Origin: Calothrix sp. NIES-2098
GTDB lineage: Bacteria; Cyanobacteriota; Cyanobacteriia; Cyanobacteriales; Nostocaceae
Reading direction: 5' to 3'
Length of the DNA: 64,000 bases
Assembly: GCA_002368175.1 (NCBI GenBank)
Contig: AP018172.1
Location: 5,583,001-5,647,000, forward strand
Part shown: positions 63,959 to 64,000 of the stretch, one piece after another
Numbering within the stretch: the stretch's first letter is position 1
Layout of the letters: every line of letters starts with the position of its first letter
Program-made: the position numbers and the translations under genes
Notes under the pieces: model-generated
The model's database searches: none
What the model saw: the letters and a program-made list of their open reading frames with translations, nothing else
What the model was told of the DNA's origin: nothing

Positions 63959-64000
63959 ATGAAAACCAATACTCCTGCTAATTTTATTCTCTATTGCCCG
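63959..64000 (+). CDS. Possible start of a gene truncated by the window edge
   Basis: ATG at 63959 opens a frame of 14 codons (MKTNTPANFILYCP) that continues past the end of the window. GGTGAGG at 63944-63950 could be a ribosome binding site. There is too little sequence to name a product. Confidence 0.3.
   Translation, partial: MKTNTPANFILYCP

Noticed and set aside
1..64000. Very many GCGATCGC octamers
   Set aside because: This is the HIP1 motif, a known genome-wide feature of many cyanobacteria, and it is not specific to this window. I use it only as a taxonomic hint.

Overview
The window is chromosomal DNA of a filamentous cyanobacterium, most likely a heterocyst-forming Nostocales member (Nostoc, Calothrix or Tolypothrix type). 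Four things point there: the very frequent octamer GCGATCGC (HIP1) in genes and spacers, a moderately AT-rich composition, short tandem heptamers such as AGTCAAA and TTGTCAT in spacers, and cyanobacterium-typical families (XisH/XisI, DUF3326, CyRepA1, multi-PAS hybrid kinases, giant Ser/Thr-His kinases, Uma2, NB-ARC with a vMAP-type N-terminus). No rRNA, tRNA, CRISPR array or complete insertion sequence was recognised.

Layout. 0-14 kb is mostly housekeeping: the end of dxr, a CPA1 cation/proton antiporter, a DUF389 membrane protein, an MFS-HEAT fusion, infC, an alpha/beta hydrolase, a BON protein, ilvH, a pentapeptide-repeat membrane protein and a quinone-oxidoreductase-like enzyme. 14-20 kb holds small envelope proteins (a Thr/Gly-repeat protein with a WGxxGxxG tail, a DUF4142 protein), an EthD-domain protein and an SDR. 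20-24 kb has a short NB-ARC protein and recQ. 24.6-28.2 kb is a compact accessory island: a small XRE regulator with two matching operators, a VapBC pair whose toxin start codon appears mutated, a RelE-type pair in toxin-first order, and overlapping xisH-xisI. 28-39.5 kb returns to core functions: acnB, a [2Fe-2S] ferredoxin, DUF3326, a CPBP protease, a large TPR protein and a 1178-residue hybrid histidine kinase.

39.4-64 kb is more mosaic. A complete CyRepA1 plasmid-type replication protein sits in the chromosome beside a repeat-rich MITE-like segment. It is followed by a DOMON-like/phosphotransferase operon, a ribbon-helix-helix plus PAS-like overlapping pair, a ParE-type toxin-antitoxin pair, hspA, and a two-gene unit of a membrane hairpin protein and a membrane-anchored Hsp70-like ATPase. 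After that come a 63-bp quasi-palindromic tandem array that runs into the end of an AGE-family epimerase gene, an ApeA-like HEPN protein, a 1798-residue Ser/Thr-His kinase, and a broken Uma2 gene.

The observations I rate highest are the 63-bp array that encodes nearly the same peptide pattern on both strands, the Hsp70-like/membrane-hairpin pair next to hspA, the apparent ATG-to-ATA loss of the VapC start, the twin operator at the XRE gene, and the chromosomal CyRepA1. Several decayed genes (an SDR tail, a three-amber small gene, a DUF3592-like gene, Uma2) show active gene loss.
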